A DNA stretch of 64,000 bases from Biformimicrobium ophioploci (GCF_030270605.1 NZ_BSYJ01000001.1:682001-746000), one strand, 5' to 3'; positions 42,372 through 51,067 are shown, numbered from the stretch's first letter. Program-made: numbers and translations. The notes: a model not told the origin generated them from the letters alone.

Positions 42372-42995
42372 ATGGATCTGCAGAGAAACAGTGTGGGCCT
42401 GGGCCAGCGGCCGGCCCTCTTGCTGGTGGACTTGATCAACGGATTCACCAGCGCCCGTTGCCCCCTCGGTACAGACTGTCCGGAAGTCGTTGATGCGAAC
42501 CGGGTTTTATTGGACAGATTCCGCTCGCTGGGACTGCCGGTCTTTTTTACCACTGTGGTCTATCGAGCGCGGGAGCAGGCGCGGGTGTTTCGTGCCCGCA
42601 TCAACCACCTCAATCTCTTGACCCCGGGTTCGGAGTGGGTGCAGGTAGATCCACGCCTGCAGCCTTTACCGGGTGAACATTTGATAGAAAAGCAGTGGGC
42701 CAGCAGTTTTTTTGCAACAGACCTCTACAAGAGGTTGGCGGAGGCAAATGTCGATTCACTGATGGTAACCGGTTTGACGACCAGTGGCTGTGTACGTGCG
42801 ACAGTTGTGGATGGGCTGCAGCATGATTTTCCGGTTGTGGTGCCACGCGAGGCAGTGGGAGATCGCAATCCGGAGGCACACAGGGCCAATCTGTTTGATA
42901 TGCATGCCAAATATGCGGATGTACTGTCACTCAATGAAACATTGAAGTTGCTGGATGCGGTCGAGCTGCACCTGGCAGGGGCGGAAAATCCGTGA
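42372..42995 (+). CDS. Isochorismatase-family amidohydrolase (maleamate amidase NicF-like)
   Basis: 207 residues with a complete cysteine-hydrolase triad: D20 in LLLVDLINGF, K107 in LIEKQWASSFFAT and C140 in TGLTTSGCVRATVVDGLQ. The last motif is that of N-carbamoylsarcosine amidase and maleamate amidohydrolase NicF. It would hydrolyse a short amide such as an alkyl-maleamate. It is flanked by the alpha/beta-hydrolase-fold protein and a FAD monooxygenase, an order close to nicotinate-degradation clusters, but the 2,5-dihydroxypyridine dioxygenase gene is absent. Confidence 0.87.
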   Translation: MDLQRNSVGLGQRPALLLVDLINGFTSARCPLGTDCPEVVDANRVLLDRFRSLGLPVFFTTVVYRAREQARVFRARINHLNLLTPGSEWVQVDPRLQPLPGEHLIEKQWASSFFATDLYKRLAEANVDSLMVTGLTTSGCVRATVVDGLQHDFPVVVPREAVGDRNPEAHRANLFDMHAKYADVLSLNETLKLLDAVELHLAGAENP

Positions 42996-43032
42996 TAACT
43001 CGACTGATAAATAACACAACCAGAAGGGCACC

Positions 43033-44247
43033 ATGTCAGTAAATGATCCCGTGATTATCGCCGGCGCTGGGCCCAGCGGTTGCGTGCTGGCCCTGTCCCT
43101 CGCCAAGCAGGATATCCCGGTGGTGTTGCTGGAGAAATGCAACAGCCTGCCACTGGATCTGCGCGCTTCCACTTTCCACCCGCCGTCCCTGGAAATGATC
43201 GCCGATCTCGATGAGGATGTGATCGAGCAGATGCTGGCCCGGGGCCTGCATGCGGATCGCTACCAGTATCGCGACCGCGCAACTGGTGAGGTGGCGAGTT
43301 TTGATATGGCGCAGATTGCCGACGAAACGCGCTACCCCTTTCGGCTCCAGTTGGAGCAATATGAGCTGACCCGCATGATCTGTGAGCGCCTGAAAGACTT
43401 CGAGTGTGTACAGGTCCGTTACGGCTGCGAATTCCTGAGCCATGAACAGGCTGCGGATCATGTGCTGGCAAGGGTGGGCACGGCTGCTGGAGAGGAGTCC
43501 ATCCGCGGGTCCTACCTCGTGGGTGCGGAGGGCGCGCGCAGCAACGTACGCAAGGGATCGGGTATTGGCTATATGGGTTTCACCTATGACGAGAAATTCC
43601 TCGTGGTCAGTACGGCCTTCCCGTTCGAGGAAGTCTTCGAGGACTTTTCATACGTCAACTACATCTCCGATCCGCAAGAGTGGTGTGTCATTCTTCGTAC
43701 GGATAAATTGTGGCGCGTGCTGGTGCCCGTCTTTCCGGAAAGCGAAGCGGACGAGGCCTACTACCTGTCCGACGAATTCGTGCAGTCACGCCTGAACAGG
43801 ATCCACGATCGCGGTGGCGACTACGACATACATCATCGCAGTATCTATGCGGTAAACCAGCGTGTTGCGGAAACCTATTATCAGGGGCGTGTACTGCTGG
43901 TGGGTGATGCTTGCCATATCAATAACCCGCTTGGCGGTATGGGCATGAATGGCGGCCTGCATGATGCATTCAACCTGGCGGATAAGCTGGTGGCGGTGAT
44001 AAAGGATGGAGCGGAAGCGGAAATAGAGTTTGCGCGCTATGACCGCCAGCGTCGGGAGCTGGCGGTGCAGTTTGTGCAGAAACACACCATAGAAAACAAG
44101 AAACTGATGGAAGCTACGGATCCGGATGTGCAGCGCAGCCGCCAACGGATGTTGATGGAGACAGCATCCGATCCGGTTCGTGCGAAAGCCTTTCTGCTCG
44201 AGCGCGCCATGATCAACTGTGTTCGCGAGAGCCTGAGCGTACAGTAG
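43033..44247 (+). CDS. FAD-dependent monooxygenase (group A, PHBH/NicC fold)
   Basis: 404 residues. N-terminal FAD motif VIIAGAGPSGCVLALSLAKQDIPVVLLEK (GxGxxG). The middle DG-like motif is YLVGAEGARSNVRKGSGI. The C-terminal GD motif is VLLVGDACHINNPLGGMGMNGGLHDAFNLADKL, where the second NPLGGMGMN part differs slightly from the usual P-P-x-x-G-x-G. Such enzymes hydroxylate aromatic or heteroaromatic rings with NAD(P)H and O2. In this cluster a pyrrole-type or related ring is a candidate substrate. It lies in the same direction and operon as the surrounding genes. Confidence 0.9.
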   Translation: MSVNDPVIIAGAGPSGCVLALSLAKQDIPVVLLEKCNSLPLDLRASTFHPPSLEMIADLDEDVIEQMLARGLHADRYQYRDRATGEVASFDMAQIADETRYPFRLQLEQYELTRMICERLKDFECVQVRYGCEFLSHEQAADHVLARVGTAAGEESIRGSYLVGAEGARSNVRKGSGIGYMGFTYDEKFLVVSTAFPFEEVFEDFSYVNYISDPQEWCVILRTDKLWRVLVPVFPESEADEAYYLSDEFVQSRLNRIHDRGGDYDIHHRSIYAVNQRVAETYYQGRVLLVGDACHINNPLGGMGMNGGLHDAFNLADKLVAVIKDGAEAEIEFARYDRQRRELAVQFVQKHTIENKKLMEATDPDVQRSRQRMLMETASDPVRAKAFLLERAMINCVRESLSVQ

Positions 44248-44268
44248 AACAACTACAAATCGGCTGCT

Positions 44269-44278
44269 TGATTAATCA
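44269..44278. repeat. Small perfect palindrome TGATTAATCA
   Basis: A 10-base palindrome 21 bases before the maleate-isomerase-like gene at 44299. It overlaps neither the GntR-type nor the Fnr-type motif. It may be chance. Confidence 0.35.
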
Positions 44279-44298
44279 GGTCAGCGGAGGAGAAAAGC

Positions 44299-45132
44299 AT
44301 GGACTTCCCAAAGAGCATTGACCTCGGCCGGACCCGCGAGCGGCAGCAGGTGAGCAATGGGCACCGCGATAATTACATTGGCCACAGGGCCAAGATCGGT
44401 GTGGTGATACCGTCCACCAATACTTCGGTGGAGTATGACTGCCAGCGCCTGTTGCCGCGCGGTGTCACCTGGCACACCACCCGCTTCATGATCGATCATC
44501 CTGACCTGAGTGACGATGCCAACTTCATGAAGTTTCTTGAGCGCCTGCGGGAAACTATCGGCGACTCGATTGAAAGCCTCATGACCTGCAAGCCGGACCA
44601 CGTGATGATGGGCATGTCTGCGGAAACCTTCTGGGGCGGCATCAAGGGCAATGACGGCTTCGTCGATCGCATCCAGGAAATGGTGGGAGAGGATACCGGG
44701 CTGACGACTGGCGCCAACGCGGTGATCTCCGCCCTGGAAGCACTTGGTGTGCCGGAACAATCCGGAAAGACACTCTCCATCATCACGCCCTACCAGCCGG
44801 TAGGCGATAAGAATGTACGCCTGTTTTTTGAAGACGCCGGCTACCGTATCAAGCATCTGGTGGGACTGCGCTGTGCCAACGCGCACGATGCCATCGCGCT
44901 GGTGCCGGAACCGCAGGTGCTGGATATCGTGCGGGAAATCGACGGTGATGATGTGGATGCGATTGTCCAGGTCGGCACCAACCTGTCCACACTCGGGGTT
45001 TTCCCGGCTATGGAAAAGATGCTGCAGAAGCCTGTACTGCCGATCAATGTTGCAACCTGCTGGCACGCGCTCAGAAGCTGCGGTGTGCATGACCGGTTCG
45101 ACAATATGGGCTGGCTGCTGGAAGAGCATTGA
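44299..45132 (+). CDS. Maleate isomerase/arylmalonate decarboxylase-like protein, cysteine-less copy
   Basis: 277 residues, GGAGGAG SD. Asp/Glu racemase-superfamily fold: AKIGVVIPSTNTSVEYDCQRLLPRGVTWHTTRF, VMMGMSAETFWGG, LSIITPYQPVGDKNVRLFF, IVQVGTNLSTLGVFP and LPINVATCWHALRSCGV. MGMSAETFWGG aligns with the MGTSLSF-type loop of AMDase. The second-half cysteine expected in I-x-x-C-G-T is Val225 here, and the first catalytic Cys is also absent. So it either acts differently or partners the next gene's product, which keeps that Cys. Confidence 0.83.
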   Translation: MDFPKSIDLGRTRERQQVSNGHRDNYIGHRAKIGVVIPSTNTSVEYDCQRLLPRGVTWHTTRFMIDHPDLSDDANFMKFLERLRETIGDSIESLMTCKPDHVMMGMSAETFWGGIKGNDGFVDRIQEMVGEDTGLTTGANAVISALEALGVPEQSGKTLSIITPYQPVGDKNVRLFFEDAGYRIKHLVGLRCANAHDAIALVPEPQVLDIVREIDGDDVDAIVQVGTNLSTLGVFPAMEKMLQKPVLPINVATCWHALRSCGVHDRFDNMGWLLEEH

Positions 45133-45186
45133 CAGGCATGGGTTGGGTCGAATAGCAGAAAAAATAAAGAGGTTCTCCCGGAGAAT

Positions 45187-45963
45187 ATGGAAAATTATCA
45201 GATTGCACGGCGCGCCCAGATCGGCGTGATCATTCCATCGACCAATACCGGTGTCGAATACGACTTGCAGCAGTTCAGGATCGATGGCGTCACCTGGCAT
45301 CCTTCCCGATTCTGGATCGAACTGCGCAACTGGTCTGATGAAGTCAATCGCAGTGGTGATGACGAAAACACAGTTTTCGAGCGTTTCCTCGACATCATGC
45401 GTGGCGAGATCCCGGTGTCCATCCGCAACGTGCTTTCCGCCAGGGTAAATCACATCATGCTGGGGATGTCGGCCGAAACCTTCTGGGGCGGGCTCGAGGG
45501 AAATATCGCGTTCGAGCGTGAAATTCGCGAACAGATTGGGTCGCTCGGCCTGACTACCGGTGCGACGGCGACCAAGGATGCCCTGCACTGTTTCGGCGCC
45601 AAACGCATTTCGGTGATCACACCCTATCCGGAGGTAGGGGATGCGAATGTACGTCGCTTTTTCTCTGACATCGGATTTGAGGTGGTGCACGTCAAGGGCC
45701 TAAATCGCCCTTCCGCAACGGCCATTGCGGAGACCCGGATCCAGGATGTACTTGACGGGATTCGCGAGATAGACGGTGATGATGTCGATGCAATCATCCA
45801 GTGTGGCACCAACCTATCGACCCTGGATATTTTCCCTACGTTGGAACACTGGCTACAGAAACCGTTGATACCGATCAATGTTGCCACCATGTGGCATGCG
45901 CTGCGCGCGTGCGGTATTGAAGATAGGGTTTCCGGCAAGGGCCGCCTGCTGGAAGAATTTTAA
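45187..45963 (+). CDS. Maleate isomerase/arylmalonate decarboxylase-like protein, Cys-containing copy
   Basis: 258 residues, GGAG just upstream. A paralogue of the preceding protein with the same segments (AQIGVIIPSTNTGVEYD, IMLGMSAETFWGG, ISVITPYPEVGDANVRRFF). It carries C206 in AIIQCGTNLSTLDIFPTLE, which aligns with the catalytic cysteine of AMDase and one of the two of maleate cis-trans isomerase. Single-Cys members include decarboxylases of disubstituted malonates. Both cis-trans isomerisation and decarboxylation would make sense for maleate- or malonate-type ring fragments. Confidence 0.85.
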   Translation: MENYQIARRAQIGVIIPSTNTGVEYDLQQFRIDGVTWHPSRFWIELRNWSDEVNRSGDDENTVFERFLDIMRGEIPVSIRNVLSARVNHIMLGMSAETFWGGLEGNIAFEREIREQIGSLGLTTGATATKDALHCFGAKRISVITPYPEVGDANVRRFFSDIGFEVVHVKGLNRPSATAIAETRIQDVLDGIREIDGDDVDAIIQCGTNLSTLDIFPTLEHWLQKPLIPINVATMWHALRACGIEDRVSGKGRLLEEF

Positions 45964-45985
45964 CAGAGTATAAACAGGTACGACC

Positions 45986-47185
45986 ATGCACAAAGCATTG
46001 CAAGGCATCAGAATTCTTGACCTGACCCATATGCTGTCGGGCCCGTACGGTGCCATGATCCTCGCGGACCTTGGTGCAGACATGATCAAGGTTGAGCCAC
46101 TCGCCGGTGAGGGTACACGCAAACTGCTGGCGAATGATCCGGAAAATTCCATCGACGGCTTTGGTGCTTATTTCCTGACTCTGAATCGCAATAAGCGCAG
46201 TGTCGCACTGAACCTGAAAAGTGAACGCGGTCGACAGGCATTCTATGACCTGGTGCGGCAGGCCGATGTGGTGATCAGCAATTTTGGCCCGGGTGTGCCC
46301 GAGCGCCTCGGTATCGATTACGAAACGCTGAGTGAGATCAACCCGCGCATCATTACCTGCTGCGTTTCCGGTTTTGGTTCGGATGGCCCGGGCGCCCGGC
46401 GTCCCGCTTTTGACCAGGTGGCGCAGGCCTATGGCGGCGGCATGTCGATTACCGGTGACGACCCGGCTAACCCGGTGCGTGCGGGTATCCCGATCGGTGA
46501 CCTGGGTGGGGGCATGTTCGCAGTAATGGGGATTCTCGCCGCTATCACGGAGCGCGCCACCAGCGGCCGCGGCCAGCATGTGGATATCTCCATGGTGGAC
46601 TGCCAGATTTCCATGCTGAACTACATGGCCACCATGCACTTCCTCAGTGGCAAGAACCCCTACCCGATTGGCAACGCCCACTTTGTGCATGTGCCTTACA
46701 ACAGCTATGCGACATCCGACGGCTTCATCATCATCGCGGTAATTACCGATAACTTCTGGCAGAACCTCAAGCCCGTGGTGCAGGTTGCGGAGTTCAATGA
46801 CCCGAAATATGACGGCCAGCCCGGCCGCTTCGCGGATAAGGGTTTCATTGATGCGAAGCTTGCGGAGGTCTTCGCAGGCGACACCACCGATGCCTGGCTG
46901 GAAAAACTTGAGCAGCAGCGCATACCCTGTGCGCCAATCAATAACCTGGAACAGGCGCTGAATGATCCACAGGTATTGCACCGCAATATGGTCGTGGAAA
47001 TTGCGCACCCGGATGGCAAGACCACGCGCGCACCTGGCAACCCGATCAAGCTATCGCGCACCCACGAGGATGTTTTTTCGCCGGCGCCTCACATCGGCCA
47101 GCATACCGATGAAGTGCTGAGCGAACTTTGTGGCTATACCAGTGCAGATATCGCCGCGCTGAAGGAAGGTGGCGATGCTGCCTGA
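45986..47185 (+). CDS. CaiB/BaiF family CoA-transferase (second copy)
   Basis: 399 residues. Class III CoA-transferase: IRILDLTHMLSGPYGAMILADLGADMIKVEPLAGEGTR, LNRNKRSVALNLKSERGR, ISNFGPGVPERLGIDYETL and the catalytic Asp in ARRPAFDQVAQAYGGGMSITG. RGQHVDISMVDCQISMLNYMATMHFL and CAPINNLEQALNDPQV are also typical. It overlaps the HMG-CoA-lyase-like gene, so the two act in sequence: CoA activation of a hydroxy-acid followed by C-C cleavage is the simplest reading. Confidence 0.9.
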   Translation: MHKALQGIRILDLTHMLSGPYGAMILADLGADMIKVEPLAGEGTRKLLANDPENSIDGFGAYFLTLNRNKRSVALNLKSERGRQAFYDLVRQADVVISNFGPGVPERLGIDYETLSEINPRIITCCVSGFGSDGPGARRPAFDQVAQAYGGGMSITGDDPANPVRAGIPIGDLGGGMFAVMGILAAITERATSGRGQHVDISMVDCQISMLNYMATMHFLSGKNPYPIGNAHFVHVPYNSYATSDGFIIIAVITDNFWQNLKPVVQVAEFNDPKYDGQPGRFADKGFIDAKLAEVFAGDTTDAWLEKLEQQRIPCAPINNLEQALNDPQVLHRNMVVEIAHPDGKTTRAPGNPIKLSRTHEDVFSPAPHIGQHTDEVLSELCGYTSADIAALKEGGDAA

Positions 47186-48104
47186 CCAGCGTGAGAAGGT
47201 GTATATCAACGATGTGGGGCCGCGCGATGGGCTGCAGAACCAGGCGAGCGTCCTGTCGGTCGAAGCGCGCATAAAACTGATTGAAGCGCTGGTCGATGCC
47301 GGTGTGAAGTCTATCGAGGCTGGTGCATTCGTATCACCCAAAGCTGTACCGGCCATGGCCGGTACAGAACAGGTACTCGGCGGCGTGCCTGCCGGCGCAG
47401 GGGTGGATTACCAGGTGCTGATCCCGAACCTGCGCGGCTACGAGCTGGCCCGCGCGGCCGGTGCCAGTACCGTATTACTGGTGATCTGCGCCACCGAAAC
47501 CATGAATGCACGTAATGTACGGCTGAGTGTGGACGAGTCCCTGCAGCAGGCAGCGGTCATATTACGGGCGGCGCAGGCCGACGGTATCCGCGCGATCGCC
47601 TGTGTGGCAGTGGCCTGGGAATGTCCCTTTGAGGGCAGAACCAATCCGGCTGCGGTGATGGAGCTGAGCGGTCGGCTGCTGGCTTTTGGCGCTGATCAGG
47701 TTGTGATTGCCGATACCATTGGTGCAGCCAACCCGCGCGCGGTGTATAAATTGATGGCTGACCTTGCGCGGGACTACGGCGCATCACGCCTCGCATGCCA
47801 CTTTCACGATACCCGGGCGATGGGCATGGCCAATGCCTATGCCGCACTGGACGCGGGGATCCGTCATTTTGACAGCTCCGTGGGTGGCATTGGTGGTTGC
47901 CCGTTTGCACCGGGTGCGACCGGCAATATTGCCACCGAAGACCTGATCATGATGCTCGAGCAGATGGGATTGGATACCGGTATCAACCTGCCCGTGCTAA
48001 TGGATGCCGGCAAGCTGGCGGGTGAATTACTGGGCGTAGAGACCGGTGGGCGCGCGGCTGCCTGGCGGCGCCTGCAGCGCGAAAAGGAAGAGGCTTTGGT
48101 TTAG
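47175..48104 (+). CDS. HMG-CoA lyase-like enzyme (second copy)
   Basis: 309 residues from ATG 47175, chosen over GTG 47169 because AAGGAAGG lies directly upstream at 5-6 bases. It overlaps the CoA-transferase gene by 11 bases. Motifs are YINDVGPRDGLQNQ, IEAGAFVSPKAVPAMAGT, VLIPNLRGYELARAAGAS, VVIADTIGAANP, RLACHFHDTRAMGMANAYAALDAGI and SVGGIGGCPFAPGATGNIATED. The H-x-H metal site and Cys loop are intact. Substrate may be a malyl-CoA-type compound derived from the upstream transferase. Confidence 0.9.
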   Translation: MLPDQREKVYINDVGPRDGLQNQASVLSVEARIKLIEALVDAGVKSIEAGAFVSPKAVPAMAGTEQVLGGVPAGAGVDYQVLIPNLRGYELARAAGASTVLLVICATETMNARNVRLSVDESLQQAAVILRAAQADGIRAIACVAVAWECPFEGRTNPAAVMELSGRLLAFGADQVVIADTIGAANPRAVYKLMADLARDYGASRLACHFHDTRAMGMANAYAALDAGIRHFDSSVGGIGGCPFAPGATGNIATEDLIMMLEQMGLDTGINLPVLMDAGKLAGELLGVETGGRAAAWRRLQREKEEALV

Positions 48105-48108
48105 TCGG

Positions 48109-48129
48109 AATGACACACTCGATGTCATT
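48109..48129. repeat. Inverted repeat AATGACA-N7-TGTCATT
   Basis: A perfect 7-base inverted repeat 4 bases after the HMGL-like stop codon. There is no T-run, so it may be a transcript-stabilising hairpin or an operator for the next gene. Confidence 0.4.
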
Positions 48130-48151
48130 GGAAGCGGAATTTTCGATTCCA

Positions 48152-48206
48152 AGGGAGACACCAGGGAAACACCAGGGAGACACCAGGGAGACACAAGGGA
48201 GACAAC
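48152..48206 (+). repeat. Five tandem 11-base repeats, each with an SD-like core
   Basis: The unit AGGGAGACACC repeats five times without gaps (variants AGGGAAACACC, AGGGAGACACA, AGGGAGACAAC). The last copy ends 2 bases before the ATG at 48209, so its GGGAGA is the working SD at 7-base spacing. Each other copy offers another SD-like site upstream. Confidence 0.9.
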
Positions 48207-48208
48207 AG

Positions 48209-48697
48209 ATGAGCAAGCGGAAGAATTTGTGGCACTTGCTGGCATTCATGGTAGCGGGGGCCTTTATGTCGGCACCTTCGGCCTGGGCCGACAAGATGGA
48301 AGGCGCGGAAGAGAAGCAGGCTGTTGAGACATCCAAAGTCAGCCTGAACGTAACCAATATCCAGTCCAGTGTTGGTCGTATCTATGTCTCGGTCTACGAC
48401 TCCAAGGATACTTTTCTCAGTGAGACAAAGGTCTATGCCGAAAATTTTGGCCTGGAAAACCTGCAGGATGGCAGCCTGGTCATTGAACTGAGTCTGCCGC
48501 AGGGGCGTTACGCGATCGCGGTACACCACGATGACAATGCCAATGGCGAAATGGATAGCAACTTTATTGGCATTCCCAAAGAGCCGGTGGGTTTTTCCAA
48601 CGGCCATGTGCCCCGTTTCGGTCCACCGAAGTTTGCCAAGGCTGCGATCGATATTACCTCTGCAGAGGTGGAGGAAAAGGTCACGCTGATCGATTGA
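48209..48697 (+). CDS. DUF2141-type exported protein
   Basis: 162 residues from ATG 48209. The start is fixed by a signal peptide (MSKRKNLWHLLAFMVAGAFMSAPSAWA) and by the SD in the last tandem repeat; the upstream in-frame ATG at 48110 only translates the repeats. The mature domain (about 45-160) has VSLNVTNIQSSVGRIYVSVYDSKDTFLSE, LPQGRYAIAVHHDDNANGEMDSNFIGIPKEPVGFSNG and FGPPKFAKAAIDI, the DUF2141 pattern with a D-x-N-x-N-G-x-x-D calcium-binding-like loop. Periplasmic or secreted; function unknown. Confidence 0.87.
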   Translation: MSKRKNLWHLLAFMVAGAFMSAPSAWADKMEGAEEKQAVETSKVSLNVTNIQSSVGRIYVSVYDSKDTFLSETKVYAENFGLENLQDGSLVIELSLPQGRYAIAVHHDDNANGEMDSNFIGIPKEPVGFSNGHVPRFGPPKFAKAAIDITSAEVEEKVTLID

Positions 48698-50170
48698 TCA
48701 GCGTCCCCCGAGTGGGTCCTGCGGTGATACGCCAATTACGCGTGCACCGGTAAAGAACTCGATGGACTGGGCGTGGCCTTCCTCGCCCAGCCCCGACAAT
48801 CCCCAGGCACTGCGTGGCGCACCCTCGCCGATACTGAGCAGGCTGTATCCATTGATCTTCACGCCGCCGGTGCGCATACGGCGTGCAAACGCAAAAGCCC
48901 GCTCCAGGTTCCCACTGTAAACATAGCCGGCAAGGCCCAGCTCGGTGCCATTGGCCAGCGCCAGTGCCTCATCGTCATCGGAGAAACTGTGCACCGTGGC
49001 AACCGGGCCGAAAATTTCTTCCCGCGTATCGCGCGGTTCGCAGCCGTCGACCAGTGTCGGTGCCACAAAATACCCGGGCAGCTGCGGCAGTGCGGTACTG
49101 CAGAGCAGTTCGCCGCCACAGCGGCGCAGGCGTTCGATATCCTGAAGGACCTGCTCATAGTGGTCGCCGTGCACCAGCGGCCCCATATCGCTTTCTTCGT
49201 CCAGCGAGTGACCGAGCCGGATATCCGCCAGTATTGCGAGTACCCGTTCCAGCAGCGCCTGCTTCACTGATTTGTGCACCAGCAGGCGGCCGAGCGCGCG
49301 ACACCACTGGCCATTGAGGTTAGTGAGGCCGTAAGCGATACCGGTTGCAGCCTTGTCGAGATCGGCATCCTCGAATACCACCAGCTGGTTGTTCCCGCCC
49401 AGCTCCAGCTGTGTGGGTACGAAGTCATCTGCGCACAGGCGCGCGATGGCGCGCCCGCCCGCCAGTCCGCCGGTGAAGGAGACTGCCTTGATACAGGGTG
49501 CCTCGATCATCTGCCGGGCGATGCTGCGGTCCCCTACAGTCAACTGGAATATACCGGGGGGCAGACCGGCGCGATCGATGGCACGCGCCATCATGACGGC
49601 CGAATGAGGGGTAAATTCCGAAGGCTTGAGAATGCAGGGGGCCCCGGCTGCAAGTGCACTCGCGACCTTGTGTGAACCGATGGCTGTGGGCCCGTTCCAG
49701 GGCGCGATCAACAGTGCCGGTCCCCAGGGGCGGCGCAGGTACTCCACGTCGCCGCATGGGCCCGGCAGGCGCTGGTCAAGATGGCCCTCGCGCAGATAGG
49801 CTGCGGCGCCGCGAAACACCATCGGCAGTAACCTGGCCATCTTGCGCGTTGTGCGGATGATGGCACCGGACGTAAGGCTGTCTGCCTGGCTGATGGTGTC
49901 TGCAACACCGTCGGCTTCGAGTTCTGTGGCGATACGGTCCAGCCACTCTGCCCGCTCGCTCGCGCTGGTTTCCTCCCACAAGCGCGCCTGGTGTACGCGT
50001 TCCGCTGCGGCCAGGGCGGCACCCACCTGTTCGGCGCTGGCCGCGGCGCGCACTTGCAGCGGCTCGCCGCTATTGGCGTCGTGCAGTTGTTGCCCGCGGC
50101 TGTTCGCCGGCGTGGAAAACTCGCCGTCGATATAATTCTGCAGTTCAGGAAGCTGGAATTCACCGCCCAT
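48698..50170 (-). CDS. Aldehyde dehydrogenase family protein (second copy)
   Basis: 490 residues, AGGA 5 bases before the start. Motifs are LLIAPWNGPTAIGSHKVASALAAGAPCILKPSEFTP, the Glu of TQLELGGNNQLVVFEDADLDKAA, the Cys of NLNGQWCRALGRLLVH and REEIFGPVATVHSF. The active-site neighbourhood (NGQWC instead of the usual GQxC) is slightly unusual but functional residues are kept. It lies 6 bases after the isocitrate-lyase-family gene in the same operon. An aldehyde released in the pathway, or a phytol-derived one, could be the substrate. Confidence 0.9.
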   Translation of the reverse strand: MGGEFQLPELQNYIDGEFSTPANSRGQQLHDANSGEPLQVRAAASAEQVGAALAAAERVHQARLWEETSASERAEWLDRIATELEADGVADTISQADSLTSGAIIRTTRKMARLLPMVFRGAAAYLREGHLDQRLPGPCGDVEYLRRPWGPALLIAPWNGPTAIGSHKVASALAAGAPCILKPSEFTPHSAVMMARAIDRAGLPPGIFQLTVGDRSIARQMIEAPCIKAVSFTGGLAGGRAIARLCADDFVPTQLELGGNNQLVVFEDADLDKAATGIAYGLTNLNGQWCRALGRLLVHKSVKQALLERVLAILADIRLGHSLDEESDMGPLVHGDHYEQVLQDIERLRRCGGELLCSTALPQLPGYFVAPTLVDGCEPRDTREEIFGPVATVHSFSDDDEALALANGTELGLAGYVYSGNLERAFAFARRMRTGGVKINGYSLLSIGEGAPRSAWGLSGLGEEGHAQSIEFFTGARVIGVSPQDPLGGR

Positions 50171-50176
50171 AAAATC

Positions 50177-51055
50177 CTATCGCTTTTCTGGTTGGAATCT
50201 GACGCCGGCTGCGAGCAGTTCATCGGCGCCGAGCAGGTCGTTGATTGCAGCGAGGTCGACCATATTTTTGCGCAGGCTTTCCACCTGGCCGTCGCGGTGC
50301 AGGCATTGCAGCAGGTGCTGCGCTGCGGGCACGAAAAGGTGCAGCAGCGAGGCCGGGAACAGGGCGATGCGGTAATCCAGTTCGCCCATTTCGGCTGCGC
50401 ACTTTACCGGTGAGTTGCCCCCCTCGACCAGGTTGTGCACCAGCGGGATACGCTTGCCGAAGCGTGCGCCGATAGCCTGCATTTGATCCAGAGTTTGTGG
50501 CGCCTCTATAAAGAGTGCATCGGCGCCGGCTTCCAGGTAAAGCTCCGCACGTTCCATGGCATCCTCGAAACCGTTGACGCCGAGGGCATCCGTGCGTGCA
50601 ATCAGGAAGGTATCTTCGTGCTGGCGTGCATCCAGTGCCGCATGGATCTTGCCAACCATTTCTGCCGGGCTGATGACCTGTTTGCCGCGCATATGACCGC
50701 AGCGCTTCGGCATCAGCTGGTCTTCCATCTGCAGTGCCGAAGCGCCGGCGCGCTCGAAGGTGCGTACAGTGCGCTGCACGTTCAGTGCATTGCCGAAACC
50801 CGTATCCATGTCGACAATCAGTGGCATTGCGGTGCGCTCGCGAATCACCGCGACAGTCTCACTGACCTCGGCAGCGCTGACCAGGCCCATGTCGGGGCGG
50901 CCGAAGCGCGCAAAAGAAACGCAGGCACCGGATACAAATGCGGCTTCGAATCCGGCCAGTTCCACCAGTCGCGCGCTCAGGCCGTCGTAGATGCCCGGCG
51001 CGCTGAGCACGGTATTGCGTTGCAGCAGTTGCCGAAGAGTCGCTTGCACCGACAT
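50177..51055 (-). CDS. Isocitrate lyase/PEP mutase family enzyme (2,3-dimethylmalate lyase-like)
   Basis: 292 residues. TIM-barrel signatures are GIYDGLSARLVELAGFEAAFVSGACVSFARFGRPDMGLVSAAEV, the metal site VDMDTGFGN (81-89), LQMEDQLMPKRCGHMRGKQ with the family KRCGH motif (117-121), FLIARTDALGVNG and IPLVHNLVEGGNSP. The Cys in KRCGH marks true lyases such as methylisocitrate lyase and dimethylmalate lyase, as opposed to PEP mutases. No 2-methylcitrate synthase is present, so a dialkylmalate is the preferred substrate guess; products would be a 2-oxo acid and a short carboxylate. Confidence 0.87.
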   Translation of the reverse strand: MSVQATLRQLLQRNTVLSAPGIYDGLSARLVELAGFEAAFVSGACVSFARFGRPDMGLVSAAEVSETVAVIRERTAMPLIVDMDTGFGNALNVQRTVRTFERAGASALQMEDQLMPKRCGHMRGKQVISPAEMVGKIHAALDARQHEDTFLIARTDALGVNGFEDAMERAELYLEAGADALFIEAPQTLDQMQAIGARFGKRIPLVHNLVEGGNSPVKCAAEMGELDYRIALFPASLLHLFVPAAQHLLQCLHRDGQVESLRKNMVDLAAINDLLGADELLAAGVRFQPEKR

Positions 51056-51067
51056 ACGGGCGGCCCC

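Noticed and set aside
44281-45690. 469-codon minus-strand open frame
   Set aside because: It is antisense to two clear maleate-isomerase-like genes and has no recognisable domains; a by-product of GC-rich codon use.
41496-45963. A standard aerobic nicotinate (nic) degradation cluster
   Set aside because: The order hydrolase, NicF-like, NicC-like and NicE-like is similar. However, the dihydroxypyridine dioxygenase and nicotinate hydroxylase are absent, the hydrolase lacks NicD's catalytic residues and the isomerase is duplicated with a Cys loss.
48110-48208. Upstream ATG extension of the DUF2141 gene
   Set aside because: It would translate the tandem repeats and place the signal peptide internally; the ATG at 48209 has both SD and signal peptide.
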